A stretch of DNA of 58,204 bases from Chara braunii (lineage: Eukaryota > Streptophyta > Charophyceae > Charales > Characeae), in assembly GCA_003427395.1 (NCBI GenBank), contig BFEA01000069.1, positions 1,221,562 through 1,279,765 of the forward strand, read 5' to 3'. Below are positions 1 through 11,423 of this stretch, one piece after another. Within the stretch, counting starts at the first letter, position 1, and each line of letters begins with the position of its first letter. The position numbers and the translations under genes were made by a program. The notes below the pieces were generated by a model that did not search any database, had not been told where the DNA came from, and saw only the letters and a list, made by a program, of their open reading frames with translations.

Positions 1-152
1 ATGGACATAGCATGCCTGATAATTCACTGTATTCGCCCCGCCCTAGCGGGCAGGCTCAATGCTTCAGAACAGCGAGATCATATGGACATAGCATGTGTGA
101 TAAATCACTGTATTCGCCCCACCCTAGCGGGCAGGTTCAATGGTTCATAATC
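1..152. repeat. Two copies of an 81-bp tandem repeat
   Basis: The unit begins ATGGACATAGCATG at 1 and again at 82, and both copies share the stretch around TATTCGCCCC and CCTAGCGGGCAGG. The second copy fades after about 152. The array may continue to the left of the window. Small ORFs across it only reflect the repeat. Confidence 0.8.
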
Positions 153-1100
153 GCTCCGTATGAACAGAGTGTTGGAATGGCAGCTCAGGACTGATCCTCA
201 CCATGTTTCTGATCGGCACTGGCGGCAAAGCAGATTTGTTTTTCTGTATTCGAACTGTTGTTCCCCACGTTCTCTNGGGCGAAGTTTTCCTTACCTAGGA
301 TGNCACCTGCGATTGTTTTCTGTGTGCCTGAGCNTGCCTGCAATCNGGTCCCTCCAAATCCCGATCTTTCTCTTTCCCCTTCCTCTCTCTTGTTATTCCA
401 CGTTGCGATATGGCGCCACCCTTCAGCTAGTCGGTTCGGTTGAGGCTGTGCTCACCATGCTCGCCCTTGGCAGTTCCCTTTCCTCCTACCTCTCACACAG
501 GTGGCCTTCGCAAGTCTGAGCACATCCCACTGACGACCACTGATCTCCGCCCAACTCCAAGTCAACTGCGCAGATTACTGGAGAACATCTGGCGCGCTCA
601 TCTGTCCTCCCTCTGGGCTTGCGAACGCACGTTCTTCAGCTGCTTCGCCCTTCGCGCCTTGACTTTCCCTGTTCCCAGCCGGTATGAGGACTGTGTACAC
701 CCTGCTCTCCCCCCTTTGCCCCTTTGTCACCCAGGCTATATCCTCTAGTACCAGTGCACTCGCATTTTCAAAGACAGACCCGAAACCAACACTTGCAGCT
801 TTGATCCAGGACCAATTCTGGTCTGTGAGACCCTTCATGCCAGGGCCACAGGAGCAGGTGCAGGGATACCGACTGCAGGCCCATCGGTGCCACCGGACCT
901 GTGCCAGGCTTCGAGTTACCGATCCCGAACAAGCCGATCCGGAGTATTGCAGGCCGTACCGTTGTCTACCCAATCAGCGAACCCGGACAAATGTCAATAC
1001 TGAAACGATCCCGCAAGACTGGAGGAGCCGAAACCTGTAACATCCGTTTCGAGCCGTAGCAGTCCGTACCACACCAACGCTCCACCGAACGTGTCCCTAA
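153..1100. other. Unassigned sequence, no gene recognised
   Basis: Short ORFs occur on both strands, but none shows a recognisable domain. Four isolated N bases lie between 277 and 346. I see no terminal repeats or transposon protein motifs here. Confidence 0.5.
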
Positions 1101-1590
1101 CCAGAATGTCATGCCGAACCTGAAGCAACTACTTGAAACAAGTCTTTTGAGCTGTCAATATCGAACCTGAAACCGGTGCAGCAACGCGCACCGTATCGAC
1201 GTCGGATACCGTAGAAAACCAGAAATACCATGATAGTACCGAGCCTGTTTCAGACTTGCAATCCGAACCCGAAAGAATGAGAACATGATGTAGTACCCAG
1301 TCCCAGTGTCGTGCCAGCATCAATGGAGTAAAACACAGCAACCCGAAACAGATTTCACGAGAAGGTACCACTGTCAAACCGCTCACTACCGGTCCTTTCT
1401 CGAACCTGAAAAATAAAGTGGCTATGTCGTGTTGGTGCCGATCCGGAACTAAACTGTTGGAGTCGTGTCGTAGGTGACCTGAAAATGAACTGCAGTCAGG
1501 GTCCCAAACCTGGGAAAAATGTCCTAGTGGCCCCGGTCCTGAGAATAAATCACCGCAGCTGTCCCGAACCTGAAAATAAGTCTCCTTAGT
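1101..1590 (-). repeat. Degenerate minisatellite with core TTTTCAGGTTCGG
   Basis: On the minus strand a core close to TTTTCAGGTTCGG recurs at irregular spacing of roughly 35-100 bp (for example near 1114, 1161, 1263, 1399, 1477 and 1562 in plus coordinates). A 194-codon minus ORF (1129-1713) runs through it, but its product is low in recognisable features and probably follows from the repeat. Each core contains CAGGT, which resembles a 3' splice-acceptor context; this may be coincidence. Confidence 0.45.
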
Positions 1591-2572
1591 GAAACAGCTG
1601 TCACCGGGCCTACACCGTACTTGGAGCACGTCAGACAATGTAGGACGTAGCCACTCCGTATTAACCCTCATATCCGTACCGCACCAAACACCATAGTCGA
1701 CCCAAGGCAGCACCTGTCCATGCGACCCCCGTTCTCAAAACATCCCAACTGCGATAAGGTTGGTAATCAAGCAACCCAGCGAAAACGACGCAGGGAGCCT
1801 CGGTCATCGACAGTAGTGGAAACTGATATAATCCGGGGAAAATGCTCAATCCGGGGTCAGAGCTGTTGGCGGGTGACCAAAGCGAAATTAGCCCAATCTC
1901 CCAATAGTCATGGGTTCCCGTCCCTTTTATCGTTTTTAATCATTCTCCTCTTTCCTTAATTCTGTTGTCGGAAATCGTAAGTTCCATAAAATTCAATCCG
2001 GGGAAAGTTTGAATAAATGACCGAATTCCTTGTTTTTCTTTTCTCTTTTACGATTTTTAATTTTTTTCTATGTTTTTAATTTAATTGTCGGGAAAATAAA
2101 ATAACAACGGTATTTCTCCTTAAATTAAATGCTGTAAAAAAAGAAGAAATTAGGGGATATTATGTTTTTCCCTTCTCGCCTACTGGTCTTAACTCTTCTT
2201 CCCATCTTTAATTATGGTACTTAAATAGACAAAAATTTGAGGCCCATTTCGCCCCGGTCGTATGCTGCAAAAACATTGCGGCAAGGTCAACTCCCTTGAT
2301 GTCTCTCCGCGGCAGGTCAATCCTGGTCTAACCCTCAGAATGGTCGGAAATGGCAGTTCCTAGACATGCCGAGTCCGGTCATCCATTTCGCCATCTTCGA
2401 GGGTTACTCATAAAGCTCAGTGCCCCCAAAACCAGGGGTGCCCTGAGTTCCCCTAATTTTGCTGCCTGGTCACACGAGACTTCCATAAAAAAAAAACGGA
2501 TATGCCCCTGAGCCTATGTCGCAAAACTGCGGATCTCAGGCGGCGCACTGCCTGTGGCCGCCTGACAGCGTG
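1591..2572. other. Unassigned, partly AT-rich sequence
   Basis: Positions about 1960-2260 are AT-rich with many homopolymers. No ORF with a recognisable family was seen. By position it could hold the 3' end and 3' LTR of the minus-strand element E1, but I could not match it to the E1 LTR segment at 7966-8810. Confidence 0.4.
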
Positions 2573-4001
2573 TCAGTTCTCATAGTCCCGGATCTGCCGT
2601 TGATGCGTCAGATCTATGGCCCTTTGTTGTCTTCGGGCTAACGCGGGATAGGTCCGGGCCATCAGATCCTGGTAATGCTGGGCCTTGTCCTTGTGCTGGG
2701 CCGGGTCACTCTAACTTCCGTACCCACTAGAGGTGACAACTGCACTCTGGGGACGCTATTGGTTCTCAGTTGGAACGGGGACACCCTGATGCTCTCGTGG
2801 GGAGTAGCCCGATAGACGGTCAAAATGTGGTCGACTATGACAGGCCAGGGCCTGGTATCACCTGCCGTGATATTCCGTCTAAGTGCAGTCTTGATGATTC
2901 GGTTGGCATTCTCTATGAGCCCGTTGGCTTGAGGCCAGTGCCCTGGAGAGTATGAAATTCTAACGTCTGCCCTTACAAGGTGTCACTCCACTTCCCCGTG
3001 GAACTCGGATCCATTGTCCATATGTATCTCTTCTACGTCCAGGTGCATGCCCAAAAAGCGGTTATGTACCAGGCTACTTCCTGCGAGTTCCGGCTGGTCA
3101 TTGGATACGCTTCGATCCATTTCGAAAAATAATCTATGGCTACAAGAAGAACATTGAGTTCTCCTTGATCAACAGGGCCTCTCGGCACGTTGATGTCCGT
3201 TGTATCGATACTGACCCGTTGGAAGGGGCGCTCTACCCAGGTAGGCACTATTGTACGGGGCATCTGTATTGGCGCCTGATCGGCCGCGCAGGCCGGGCAA
3301 GTCTGGACGATGTGTTTCACATCTTCCCGGATTTCCGACCAGTACCATCCGTTTTTCTCTATTACTTTTTTCGTGTATTTGACTGCAAAGTGGACCGCAT
3401 CCTCCTCGTGGGCGGCTCGTGTCCAATCGAACCTGGGCTGTGGGTGTGGAACCGTCAGCCAGCTAGATCCGTTGACGTCATCGTCTTTTCGTTTTTGAAG
3501 GACGGATCCCTGCCAGCGGTAATCGTGCTCCCGTTCCGTGACACGTCGCCGTTCAGCCTTGGTAAGTTCCGTCAGCGGATCGCCTGCCAGTCTCCGTAAT
3601 AGCAGAAGATCCATCCAGACTTCCGCTCGGCGGACGCTTGGCAGAAATCCGTCTGCCATTCTAGCTTCTAGATACCGTTTTTCCGTAGGTACGTGGTCCG
3701 TTCGACAGTTGGGAAAGTTCCAACTTTTTTCATTCCGATACCAGGCACAACTCCTATGAGACCGGACAATGTGACATTGACTACATTGTACCCAGGGAAG
3801 AAAGCTAGGGTCCTCGACAGGAGGATCTCCCTTTGTTGGTATCATGGGCAAGGTGCAGAAGAAACAGATTTGAGAAGGCGTGCTCGGAGGGGAGTCAGGG
3901 TCAGGAGAGGGGGTTACAGAATAGGGAAGGGGAGAAGGGGTGGCGGCCTCCTCATGGGAGATCGCCATCTCCAATCGCTGCAGTACCCTTGCGGAGGACA
4001 T
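2573..4001 (-). pseudogene. PHD-like finger plus integrase, Ty3/gypsy pol C-terminus (E1)
   Basis: Integrase joins element cDNA into host DNA. The open part (4001-3033, 322 codons) carries a Pro/Ser-rich stretch, then a zinc-finger module with CFFC, CSQC, HRSC and a last pair reduced to a single Cys (FPNC), then the integrase HHCC region (HEEDAVH and CPAC) and the catalytic core start (IDTTD, first Asp). Beyond 3033 the same protein continues in another frame: DNGSEF (second Asp) and a region ending in GLIEN (Glu) are readable down to a stop at 2575-2573, with a TGA shortly after DNGSEF. In this copy the finger and the integrase share one uninterrupted frame, which shows the finger is part of the polyprotein. 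Confidence 0.85.
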
Positions 4002-5658
4002 TCACCTTCGCGTAGCTAGGTTCCGTCGAAGGCGAGATCGACTTCCACGGGATGAGCTTCTCGTTCGCGGGACTCTTGCTCGGCTGTTGGAGGCGCGTCA
4101 GACCATCGGCGTTCCCGTACTGCCTGGTGGCGCGGTGCCGGATGTCGAAGTCGTAGTCCTGCAATCTCACCGCCCACCTTCCCAAAGTCCCCGTGTAGTC
4201 CGTTCCGCAACGATAGCAATGGCTGATGATCTGTCACGAGCACGAACTTCTGGCCGTACAGATACGGTCGAAAGTGCTGAACCCCCCACACCACATCCAA
4301 ACACTCACCCTTGCACGCCTCGTAGTTTGACTGCGCTTGACTCAGCGTTTTTGACGCATACTCGATGACGTGCTCCATTCCATCCGTTCGTTGTTGAGTC
4401 AGCACCGCCGATATCGCCTGCGGCTGCCAGTCGGTATGCAGCGCAAACTATCGTGTCGGATCGGGATGCGCCAACACGGGTGCCGATGTCAGGGCCTCCT
4501 TGAGTGCCCTAAAAGCCGCCTCGCATCCGGCGTCCATATCAGCTGCTCCTCCTTCTTCAGCAGGTTCGTCAGCGGCTTGGCGAGGCAGGCAAAGCTCCGA
4601 ATGAAGCGTTGATAATAAGAGGCCAGCCCTAGGAAGGCTCGAACCTGAGTGAGCGTGACCAGGGCCGGGGCTTCTCGAACCGCTGCCACCTTCTTGGGGT
4701 CCGGTTTCCACCTTCTTGGGGTCCGGTTTCAGTCCCTCGACCATGACGATGTAGCCCAAAAAGGAAATTTCGGACAAAAAAAACTCGCTTTTCTCCAGAG
4801 CCACTTTGAACCCCGCATCTTTCAACGCGTGCAACACCCATTCGACATGTTCCACATGGTACTCGTAGGTTTTGGAAAAGACCAAAATGTCATCCATGTA
4901 CACAATCACACATAAATTTATCAATGGCTGTGTCAAACGGGTTTTGTTAACGAACTCGGCGAAGGTCATATTCATGGCCCGCTGGAATGTTGCGGGGGCG
5001 TTGCAAATTCCCATGGGACACCGGATCCACTGCCACGTGCCCTCGAAGAGGACAAAAGCGGGTTTGGGCCGGTCTTCCGGTCGGACTGCGACGTGGTGAA
5101 AACCGTGTCGGATATCGAACTTTGAAAAGACCCGAGCGGACCCGATAGCATCCAGCAGATCGTCAATCCGCGACAGCGGATAGACATCGCCGCGTTGGCT
5201 TCGGGTAAGGCACCAAACAGAGAATTGTCGGTTTTTGCTGAAAGCACGGTCGCGATAAGTTGATTATCTGCGGGGCTTATCGGTTCATTTTCCATGTCAC
5301 TGTCGTTCTCAAGCTTGGTTTCAGCTGAGGGTTGCACTTAAAAGGCCTGTATCAGTTCCTTCGGCCTCCATCGATATTCCCTCGTCCGGGGTTCAAATGA
5401 CACCCCTTCCTTCAAGAGCAGGGCGACTTTTGCGTTAGTAAGCAGGGGCCTGGGAGGCCGAAAAGTTAAATTGCACAACCCCCTGAGCTCTGTAAACCTT
5501 TCGAGTCGGGGGTCCATCCTAAGATATAAGGACGCAGGGGGTTCCGAAAGGTCAGTTATTCGCGACACCCTCAGCAGGGGTTCTCCCTGCACCACGGAGG
5601 AGAACGCGTGCGACCAATCGGACTCGCTCCAGACTATTTCGAGGGGTTCTCGTCGCAT
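3952..5658 (-). pseudogene. Reverse transcriptase - RNase H, Ty3/gypsy pol (E1)
   Basis: RT copies the element RNA and RNase H removes the RNA strand. Visible are the protease-RT linker (5658-5338), the RT palm with MGICNAPATFQRAM and the catalytic YMDD box, the thumb (FLGLASYYQRFI), and RNase H with a TDHQPLLSL segment and the closing GNADGLTRL. The reading frame changes several times. The linker joins straight to the YPLSRIDDLLDAIG-type region, so roughly the first third of RT, including the VPKKAGG/DYRKLN block seen in E2 and E3, is missing. A 22-bp tandem duplication (4688-4731) adds another frameshift. The element cannot encode an active enzyme. Confidence 0.88.
4688..4731. repeat. 22-bp tandem duplication inside RT pseudogene
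   Basis: ACCTTCTTGGGGTCCGGTTT occurs twice with a period of 22 bp. As 22 is not a multiple of three, the duplication itself shifts the RT reading frame. Confidence 0.85.
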
Positions 5659-5727
5659 GGAATGGCGCCCCTGATCCTGAACCCGGATTGGATATCGGTC
5701 GGGAACGTCGGTCTCGTCAGTTTCCGA

Positions 5728-6915
5728 CTAGTTTTCGTTTTCGCCTGGTGACAGGCATCGGATCATGTTGATTTGATGGGCTTTCGTGGTGATTNGAGGC
5801 GCCGGCTGGGTGCGCATACGCACCACCAATCTCATTGGTATCGTTTGTGGTTTGGGGTGGGCCGATGTGAGCACCACCTTACAGCCGTCAAAGTGCATTC
5901 GCGCTCCGACCGCTGCCTGCCTCGGAATGCCTAGCAGAACATCATACGCCTGTACATCCAGTACGATTGCGTCGCACAAACAATGCACCCGCCCCACCCG
6001 TATAGGCTTGTTCGTTATCCGTCCCTTACAATGAATGTTGTCCTCCATAGCGGATATATACAATTCATCCGGTAGGAGGGGCTGAACCTGTCCTTCCCTT
6101 CCCAACCGTTTCGTTTATCTCCAAGAAATGGCGACCGCTGACGATCCCGAGTCTAGGATGGCGGCCGAGGGGTTTCCCCAAACCTCGCAGTCACACTCAA
6201 CGCTTTTCCAGGTTATAGGATAGGCTCGGAGGAATACCTCAGGTTTTTCTGAGGCAGGATCTACGGTTTGGATCATTCCTATCCGGTTGGCTTCGTGCAC
6301 CTTTGAGATTGAGGGTTGTGACTCTTCATTTGTGGGTAGGTCTCGTAGGACCGGCTTTTTGCCCTTTCAACTTTTCTCGAATCGGCGCATGTTTTTGAGG
6401 CATCGTTCGATCAACTTTTCGTTAGGAGCTTCGGAAATGGTTAGCCGATAGGGAATAGGGATGGGGATCCGTAGATCCGGAGCCTTTAATGCATCCAATA
6501 CGTCGATGTGACCATCTTTGTACTCAGGGCCAGGGGCCGCGAGATCTTCGAACCCTGGTCGCCAAGGCCCGAGGTTGCTTTCCTCGGTAATCCTTTGGAC
6601 GTGACGTATCACTCCAATGGGCCCGGGTTCGAACATCACCGCAGCCATGTACTCATCGGGTCCTATCTCGGTGGTCGCAGGGGTCACTATTTCCGTTGTT
6701 CCAGTATCCATCACCGTGGCTACCCTCCCTTGTCCTGCAGCGGTTGGAGCAGCCAGCGGGATTTGGGAAGGCCCGGTGGGACCCACGGGCCCACTCTGAG
6801 TTCGAGGTTTCAGACAATCTTTCACAAGGTGGCCCGACTGATTGCAGTTGTAGCACCGTAGAGGTTGGGCGACTCCTGCTGCGGCTGGTCGGGTCATAGG
6901 GGTACCGGCGGCCAT
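5728..6915 (-). pseudogene. Gag zinc knuckle and aspartic protease, Ty3/gypsy (E1)
   Basis: The minus frame from 6915 contains a nucleocapsid CCHC knuckle (CYNCNQSGHLVKDC), and runs without a stop through a spacer with a conserved DLRIPIPIPYRLTISEA block. It is broken near 6367. The 6300-6115 segment carries the retropepsin active-site motif as LDSGSSAVAIS, and 6105-5728 carries the protease C-terminal half (VLLGIPRQAAVGARMHF). The knuckle and the following spacer lie in one frame with no stop, suggesting that Gag and Pol were fused in the ancestral element. Confidence 0.82.
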
Positions 6916-6924
6916 GGCAGTTTG

Positions 6925-7771
6925 CTATCGTTGCGCAACTGCCACCCGTTGCCGCTGCAAGTTTTGAACGAATTCCGTCAGCGGGGCCACTACCATGACC
7001 AGCTGAGCCGCGACTTCTTTCATTGAGATTTCGTCCTCGTCCTGGCCTCCTTGAGCTTGACCAGAGCGTCGGGAGGTCGACGCGGAAGACGAAATTTTCC
7101 GATCCGAATTTTTCTTCGCCGGTCCTAACCCGAAGCGATCCTCGAACATTCGCGCCATAGCGGAGTAGCTATGGCGTCGGACACCCGAAGGGTCGTCTTC
7201 GTCGGACTCCGAATCCAGCCCTACATCGTAATTTTCCTTCCCGTACTTAATGGCATACTGAATGAGCTCGGTCAGGGTGTGTTCTATCGGGTTGCATTTC
7301 TTGCGGATCTTCTTCCGCAAGCGAGAATCGGACAGTCCCCTAACGAAATCAATCCGCACCATCTTTTCATCGACCCGGGAGCGTTTCGGCTAAGTAAGTA
7401 AAACACTCTGCATATCCGGCCAAGGTTTCCCGAGGCTGCTGCGTATACTCTTTTATCAGACGAAGGCACTGCTTGGGTGCGATGTGATCGAAATGCTCGA
7501 GAAACTTTCGTTGGAAGGTTAGCCAATTAGTGTAGGGGTTCTGCCTATACCACTCAAAAGCGGTTCCGGCTAACCTACTCGGGATTCGTTCTCGGAGCAA
7601 CTTGTCCGACCAGCCCTGGGCTTTCAAGGCGGCTAGCCAGGTGCGAGGGTCGGTACCATCTTCGGAGAAAATGGGAACCTCGGAGGGAGGAGGTACAAAA
7701 TACAGGGGATGATTGGCCATCACCGCGTGGTTATCGCCGTTGTTTCCACCCCCAATTCCAGGTTCCACCAT
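6925..7771 (-). pseudogene. Gag capsid region, Ty3/gypsy (E1)
   Basis: The first ORF (7771-7367) starts MVEPG and contains a Retrotrans_gag-type segment (FEWYRQNPYTNWLTFQRKF, ending LAETLPGR). The protein resumes in another frame from 7362 (RIDFVRGLSDSRLRKKI), so one frameshift lies near 7365. The capsid assembles the particle that packages element RNA. The start lies about 180 bp downstream of the PBS, as usual for gag. Confidence 0.82.
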
Positions 7772-7952
7772 CGCGGGAGGCGGATCTCGAGCCCTGCCTC
7801 TTGCTCAGTTCTGATTGCTATTCGCGGACCGCCGTCGACGGGGAGCCAGCCTACTAAAAAAATGAGAAAAATCTAATAAAAAAAAGATCCGAAAGAAAAA
7901 ACTCTTAAACAGGGTAATCGTCCTAGGAAAACCTCGGAGCCGAAACGAATCA

Positions 7953-7964
7953 GCTCTGATACCA
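7953..7964 (-). promoter_or_regulatory. Primer-binding site for initiator tRNA-Met (E1)
   Basis: The minus strand reads TGGTATCAGAGC directly after the LTR end GGGCGTGAGGT. This is complementary to the 3' end of plant initiator tRNA-Met, the commonest primer of plant LTR retrotransposons. It fixes the element's orientation and the inner LTR boundary. Confidence 0.9.
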
Positions 7965-8296
7965 ACCTCACGCCCCCTCGCGGCTTCCCGTACCAGGTCG
8001 CCGATTAGAGTTATAGGAGGGGCGTGGCCGAGGATTTTTGGTCATAGGGGTTGAGTCCCCGGTCGGAACGGGAGACTCTCGTCTCGAACCAAAGGTTATC
8101 CCGGGATCGATCTTTCTCCACTAAGTCCCGTGGAGGTCGGGTCAGCCCAGGGCAACGAAAACCAAATAGTTCCGCAAAGACAAACTGCCGCAGTGAACCA
8201 AAACGAAGAAGGGCAGCAGGGGAGGAGGCCACGATGGCTACGGACCGAAGACCGGGCCGTCAGGTTTTTATTGCATAGGTGGTTGGTTCGAGGCCT

Positions 8297-8677
8297 TTAA
8301 GCCTTGGCGTCGGGCTCACAAGGTCCGCGCGAAAGTTCCCAAGAGGGTGAAGCGGCGGGACAACTTGCCGACATCCGAATTCGAAATTGCGCAGGCAGCG
8401 CCCCCGCGTTACGGGAGAGCTCCGGGAAACGTGTCGCTCCCTCGTAACCCAGGACCAAGCGTCGCCAAGAACACGAGTTCCCCTGGCGGCACCAGCGACA
8501 ATCAAACTGCGGCCGCCACATGGCGTGAGCGGCCGACCAGGGCAACACAGTCAAATCCGTATAAGGCAATATTACGGTCGGGGAACCGAAACGATCAATT
8601 AAGACGAAGCCGTCTCCCCTAATATTGAACGGCCGGGGCGGGTCCCGCCAACATACGTGCTCCGTTCGACTCATCAT
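8297..8677 (-). pseudogene. LTR-internal ORF homologue (E1 LTR)
   Basis: An ORF of 126 codons lies inside the E1 5' LTR, in the same orientation as the element and about 330 bp upstream of the PBS. It carries the diagnostic block of the LTR-ORF family: GDGFVLID, then ILPYTDLTVLPWSAA, then W followed by CRWC. The E2 copies read EAGFVIID, LLPFNELIVIPWTAV, W, CTEC at the same spacing. The segment between GFVLID and ILPY is shortened or altered and the C-terminal part no longer aligns. The function is unknown. Confidence 0.55.
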
Positions 8678-8810
8678 CTGCGATGGGAAAGACCGGTAGC
8701 GAGATGGGATGATCGGAGGCAGGCGATGAACACGGGCCAGACCCCGCGCTCCCGGTCCTCCGTACCAACACCGTCTCCATACAACACTCGATGTAATCCT
8801 TCTCGCTCAA

Positions 8811-10501
8811 GCTTAGTGCGCCGAGAGAAGATGAGGGAAACTAAGTTCTCTTCCCCGTCGCGGGGACATCCACCGCGCGCGCGGACGCAGGCGGTTAACA
8901 TCACCGGTGTGGGGACGAGAAGTTCAAAAATGATGACTACTAGTTCAAAAAGAAAGGCGAGAGGGAGAGGGAGGGAGTTTACACCGGGACTGCGCGTGCG
9001 CGCAGGAAGGGCCGCGGAAGGGAGGGGAACAATGGGATTAACACACTCATACTCCTAAGCAGACAGTCGTCCGGTTCAGTTCCCCCGTCCCCGCCCGGAT
9101 AAGTACATACACACATACATGCATGCAATCAACAACCCTCGACAGGACATCCAATCATCCATAGACCTTTGACATCACTCATGCGCACAACAAGCTCCCA
9201 TCACTCGGGGCCTCACGCACACGTCATGCATAGACAAAGCAGTAGTGGAGATAAAAGCGAGTCCTCCTTGTATACAAAAATTCTCAATTAACTGCCGCCC
9301 CCAGGCGCAGCTTTCAAAACTTCCCAAGACCACCGACTACCATAGCCACAAGGCCCTGCCGCGGCCGGCGTCCAATCCCCACCACTGCTCAGTCCCTCCG
9401 ACTGCCTCGCCCCGAGACTACCATGAAATCCACCCCGCGTCGTCACTCCGCCCGTCCTTGGGCTCGCCGAGCCTCTTCGGCGCCGTGGACTTCGCGCATA
9501 GCTCGCGCAGCATTGCAGCCGAGATCAAAGAGAAGGAGAGGAGAGGGTTGCGCGAATTGATAGCGAGGGAGGTGGCGGGTTGTCAGTGTGAGGTGCGGAC
9601 AACGCAGGGTGTAGATGAGCAGGACAGAAGAAAGGTAGGGAGTCAGAGGGTTCGACCCGCGGGGTTGCATGGTCCTACGTGATTGGGGTGTTCGTTCAAG
9701 TGGTGCGCGGTTTCCCGCTCTCCACATCGATCCGAGCATCCCAACTACGCAGCCAATCTCTTCGTGGAGGGAGACGGGGTAAGGATCGAGCTGGGCGTAG
9801 GGGAAGACGAAGAGTCCTGCATGGGGGAATTGCGCGCAGCAAGAAAGAAAGATGGCGCGAGGATGCAAAGCAAGAAACGGGGGTGCGAGACGCATGAAGA
9901 ACTCGGAGCTTAGGCGCGCGCGCGCAAAAATTCAATAAGTCCCAACCGAAACCGTTTCTTGGTTTTCATACCGCGGCCGCTATTTGCCCGCGCGGGAGTT
10001 ATTAGCCAAAAAAAAATGAAAAAGTCGTTTAAAAAAAAAAAAAAAAAAAANNAAAAAGAAAGAAAAACCCCTTTTTGTTCACATCCGTACTTCGGGGCTT
10101 CCGAGGGATTTTTCCTCAGGGATACGGCAAGTCGCGCGGTATGGGTCTGAGCTTATCACAGGCGGTCTGAGCTTATCACAGGCTCCTGTGTCATTATGAC
10201 GGAACCTCGAATGGGCAGACATATCTCTCTGTCACCAGATGGTACTCAAGTGGTGCTGCATATTATATTTTTTGCTATTTCGACGATTTCGGCGTCATTC
10301 GCCAACTGGTGCTCGGCAAGAGTTTTCTTGTCCCCACTGCAGGAGTTTGTATCCCTTAAAAAGGATTCACTCTCCGCGGTGCGATTGGACCTGGATCTCT
10401 CAGCATGGGAGATAGTATATTGGATCAGAAAGACCGATGCTTCAGCCCTTCTTGCATCTAAGCAATTTCAGGTAGTAGTGTCACTCAGAGGTTTGCCACT
10501 G
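8811..10501. other. Probable rest of the E1 LTR and spacer; no gene recognised
   Basis: ORFs of up to 150 codons on both strands (for example 9245-9682 and 9895-9443) overlap each other and show no family signature. 10019-10060 is a poly(A)-rich tract with two Ns. 10144-10183 is a perfect tandem duplication of a 20-bp unit (GGTCTGAGCTTATCACAGGC). Confidence 0.4.
10144..10183. repeat. Perfect 20-bp tandem duplication
   Basis: GGTCTGAGCTTATCACAGGC occurs at 10144-10163 and again at 10164-10183. It may be an empty-site footprint or a replication slip. Confidence 0.9.
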
Positions 10502-11417
10502 TGTGACGAACTACTTTCCGAACCCATGCTATCTTTCGTAGCCTTTTTGCTTGTATCATACCAACCCCATAAAAACCCCGTTTCGTTTTCTTGATTTTGG
10601 ATGCCGCGTTTTGGGCCCCCATCTTTCGGAAACTTTTACAATTCCGGGATTCTACTTTTTCTTTTTGCAATTCGGGAAATACATGGGAATTTACGTGCGA
10701 CTTAGCGAGCGCACTTGGAATTGGGCCCGACAGTTGGGAATTCCGGGATAAGCGGAACTTCGATGTGTCCTTTTTGTGTGTGAATGTTCTCGGTGTTAGG
10801 GAAAACTCTCGGAATCTTGTGGGGATACGACTAGGCGTAGGACTTTCTTTTCCCGCGTCGCTTTTTCGCGCGCGGATATGGTGATTTCAATTTTGAATTG
10901 GTTTAGGATGTAGGCAAGCTGTAACTGTTTCGATGCCTTTTTCTCTTTTTTTTGTTTGTTTACGACGCCGCGCTTGCAAAGCTTTCTCCTCTCTGTCCCC
11001 CGCATCGATCTCTCCCGCGCTTCTTTTTCCTTCCCCCTCCTCTTTCTCTTTCCTCGTAACTGTTTTTCTCCCTCTCTCTCTTTCTCCCGCTCCACTTTTT
11101 ACTCGCCCATTTCCCTTTCTTGATCATCTGAATCTTGGACCCGTCTTGCGCTACTTCTCGCGCCTTTTTCCTTCCTACCCTCTGAATTCAACGCATGACG
11201 CCCGATCAATCCTTCGATAACTCCCGCTCGCCAATCTGGTACGTGGATCAGTAGGATCTTCCTATTGCGCGACGAATCTGATTGGTTGAATCTTGAGTTT
11301 CGAAGGATCAACATGGCTTCCACGAAGCGCTCTTCTCAAAGTCATCTCCTCCTGCTTCTCCTCTTACACTTCGAATTTCCCCCTGCATTCTCCCTCCCTC
11401 GTCTGCTTCCTCGCTGC

Positions 11418-11423
11418 TATAAA
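11418..11423 (+). promoter_or_regulatory. TATA box in E2 5' LTR
   Basis: TATAAA in the context GCTATAAATTCCGCAAGC lies 916 bp from the LTR start. The same context recurs at 22679, 51155, 57536 and, on the minus strand, 33534. It should set transcription just downstream, so the LTR-ORF and gag would both lie in the transcript. Confidence 0.7.

Larger units (their letters stand above)
2573..8810 (-). mobile_element. Decayed Ty3/gypsy LTR retrotransposon E1
   Basis: Read on the minus strand the order is LTR end, PBS (7964-7953), gag (from 7771), zinc knuckle, protease, RT, RNase H, PHD-like finger and integrase (to 2573). This order, with integrase after RNase H, defines Ty3/gypsy. Frameshifts, stops and an RT deletion make it inactive. 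The 5' LTR starts at 7965/7966 and includes an LTR-ORF at 8677-8297; its outer boundary was not found and may lie as far right as about 9960. No X ORFs or 3' LTR were recognised on the left. Confidence 0.85.

Noticed and set aside
1-152. CRISPR-like array
   Set aside because: There are only two long tandem copies without spacers, in a eukaryotic transposon context.
1661-1959. Short ORFs (62 and 79 codons) as genes
   Set aside because: No motif, no conserved copy, and unrelated to surrounding elements.
7953-7964. A tRNA gene because of the tRNA-Met-like sequence
   Set aside because: Only the 12-base complement of the tRNA 3' end is present, directly at an LTR end; no cloverleaf can be formed.
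9245-9895. Overlapping ORFs of 145-150 codons on opposite strands
   Set aside because: The two strands are both open over GC-rich sequence; no motif or homologue within the window supports either.
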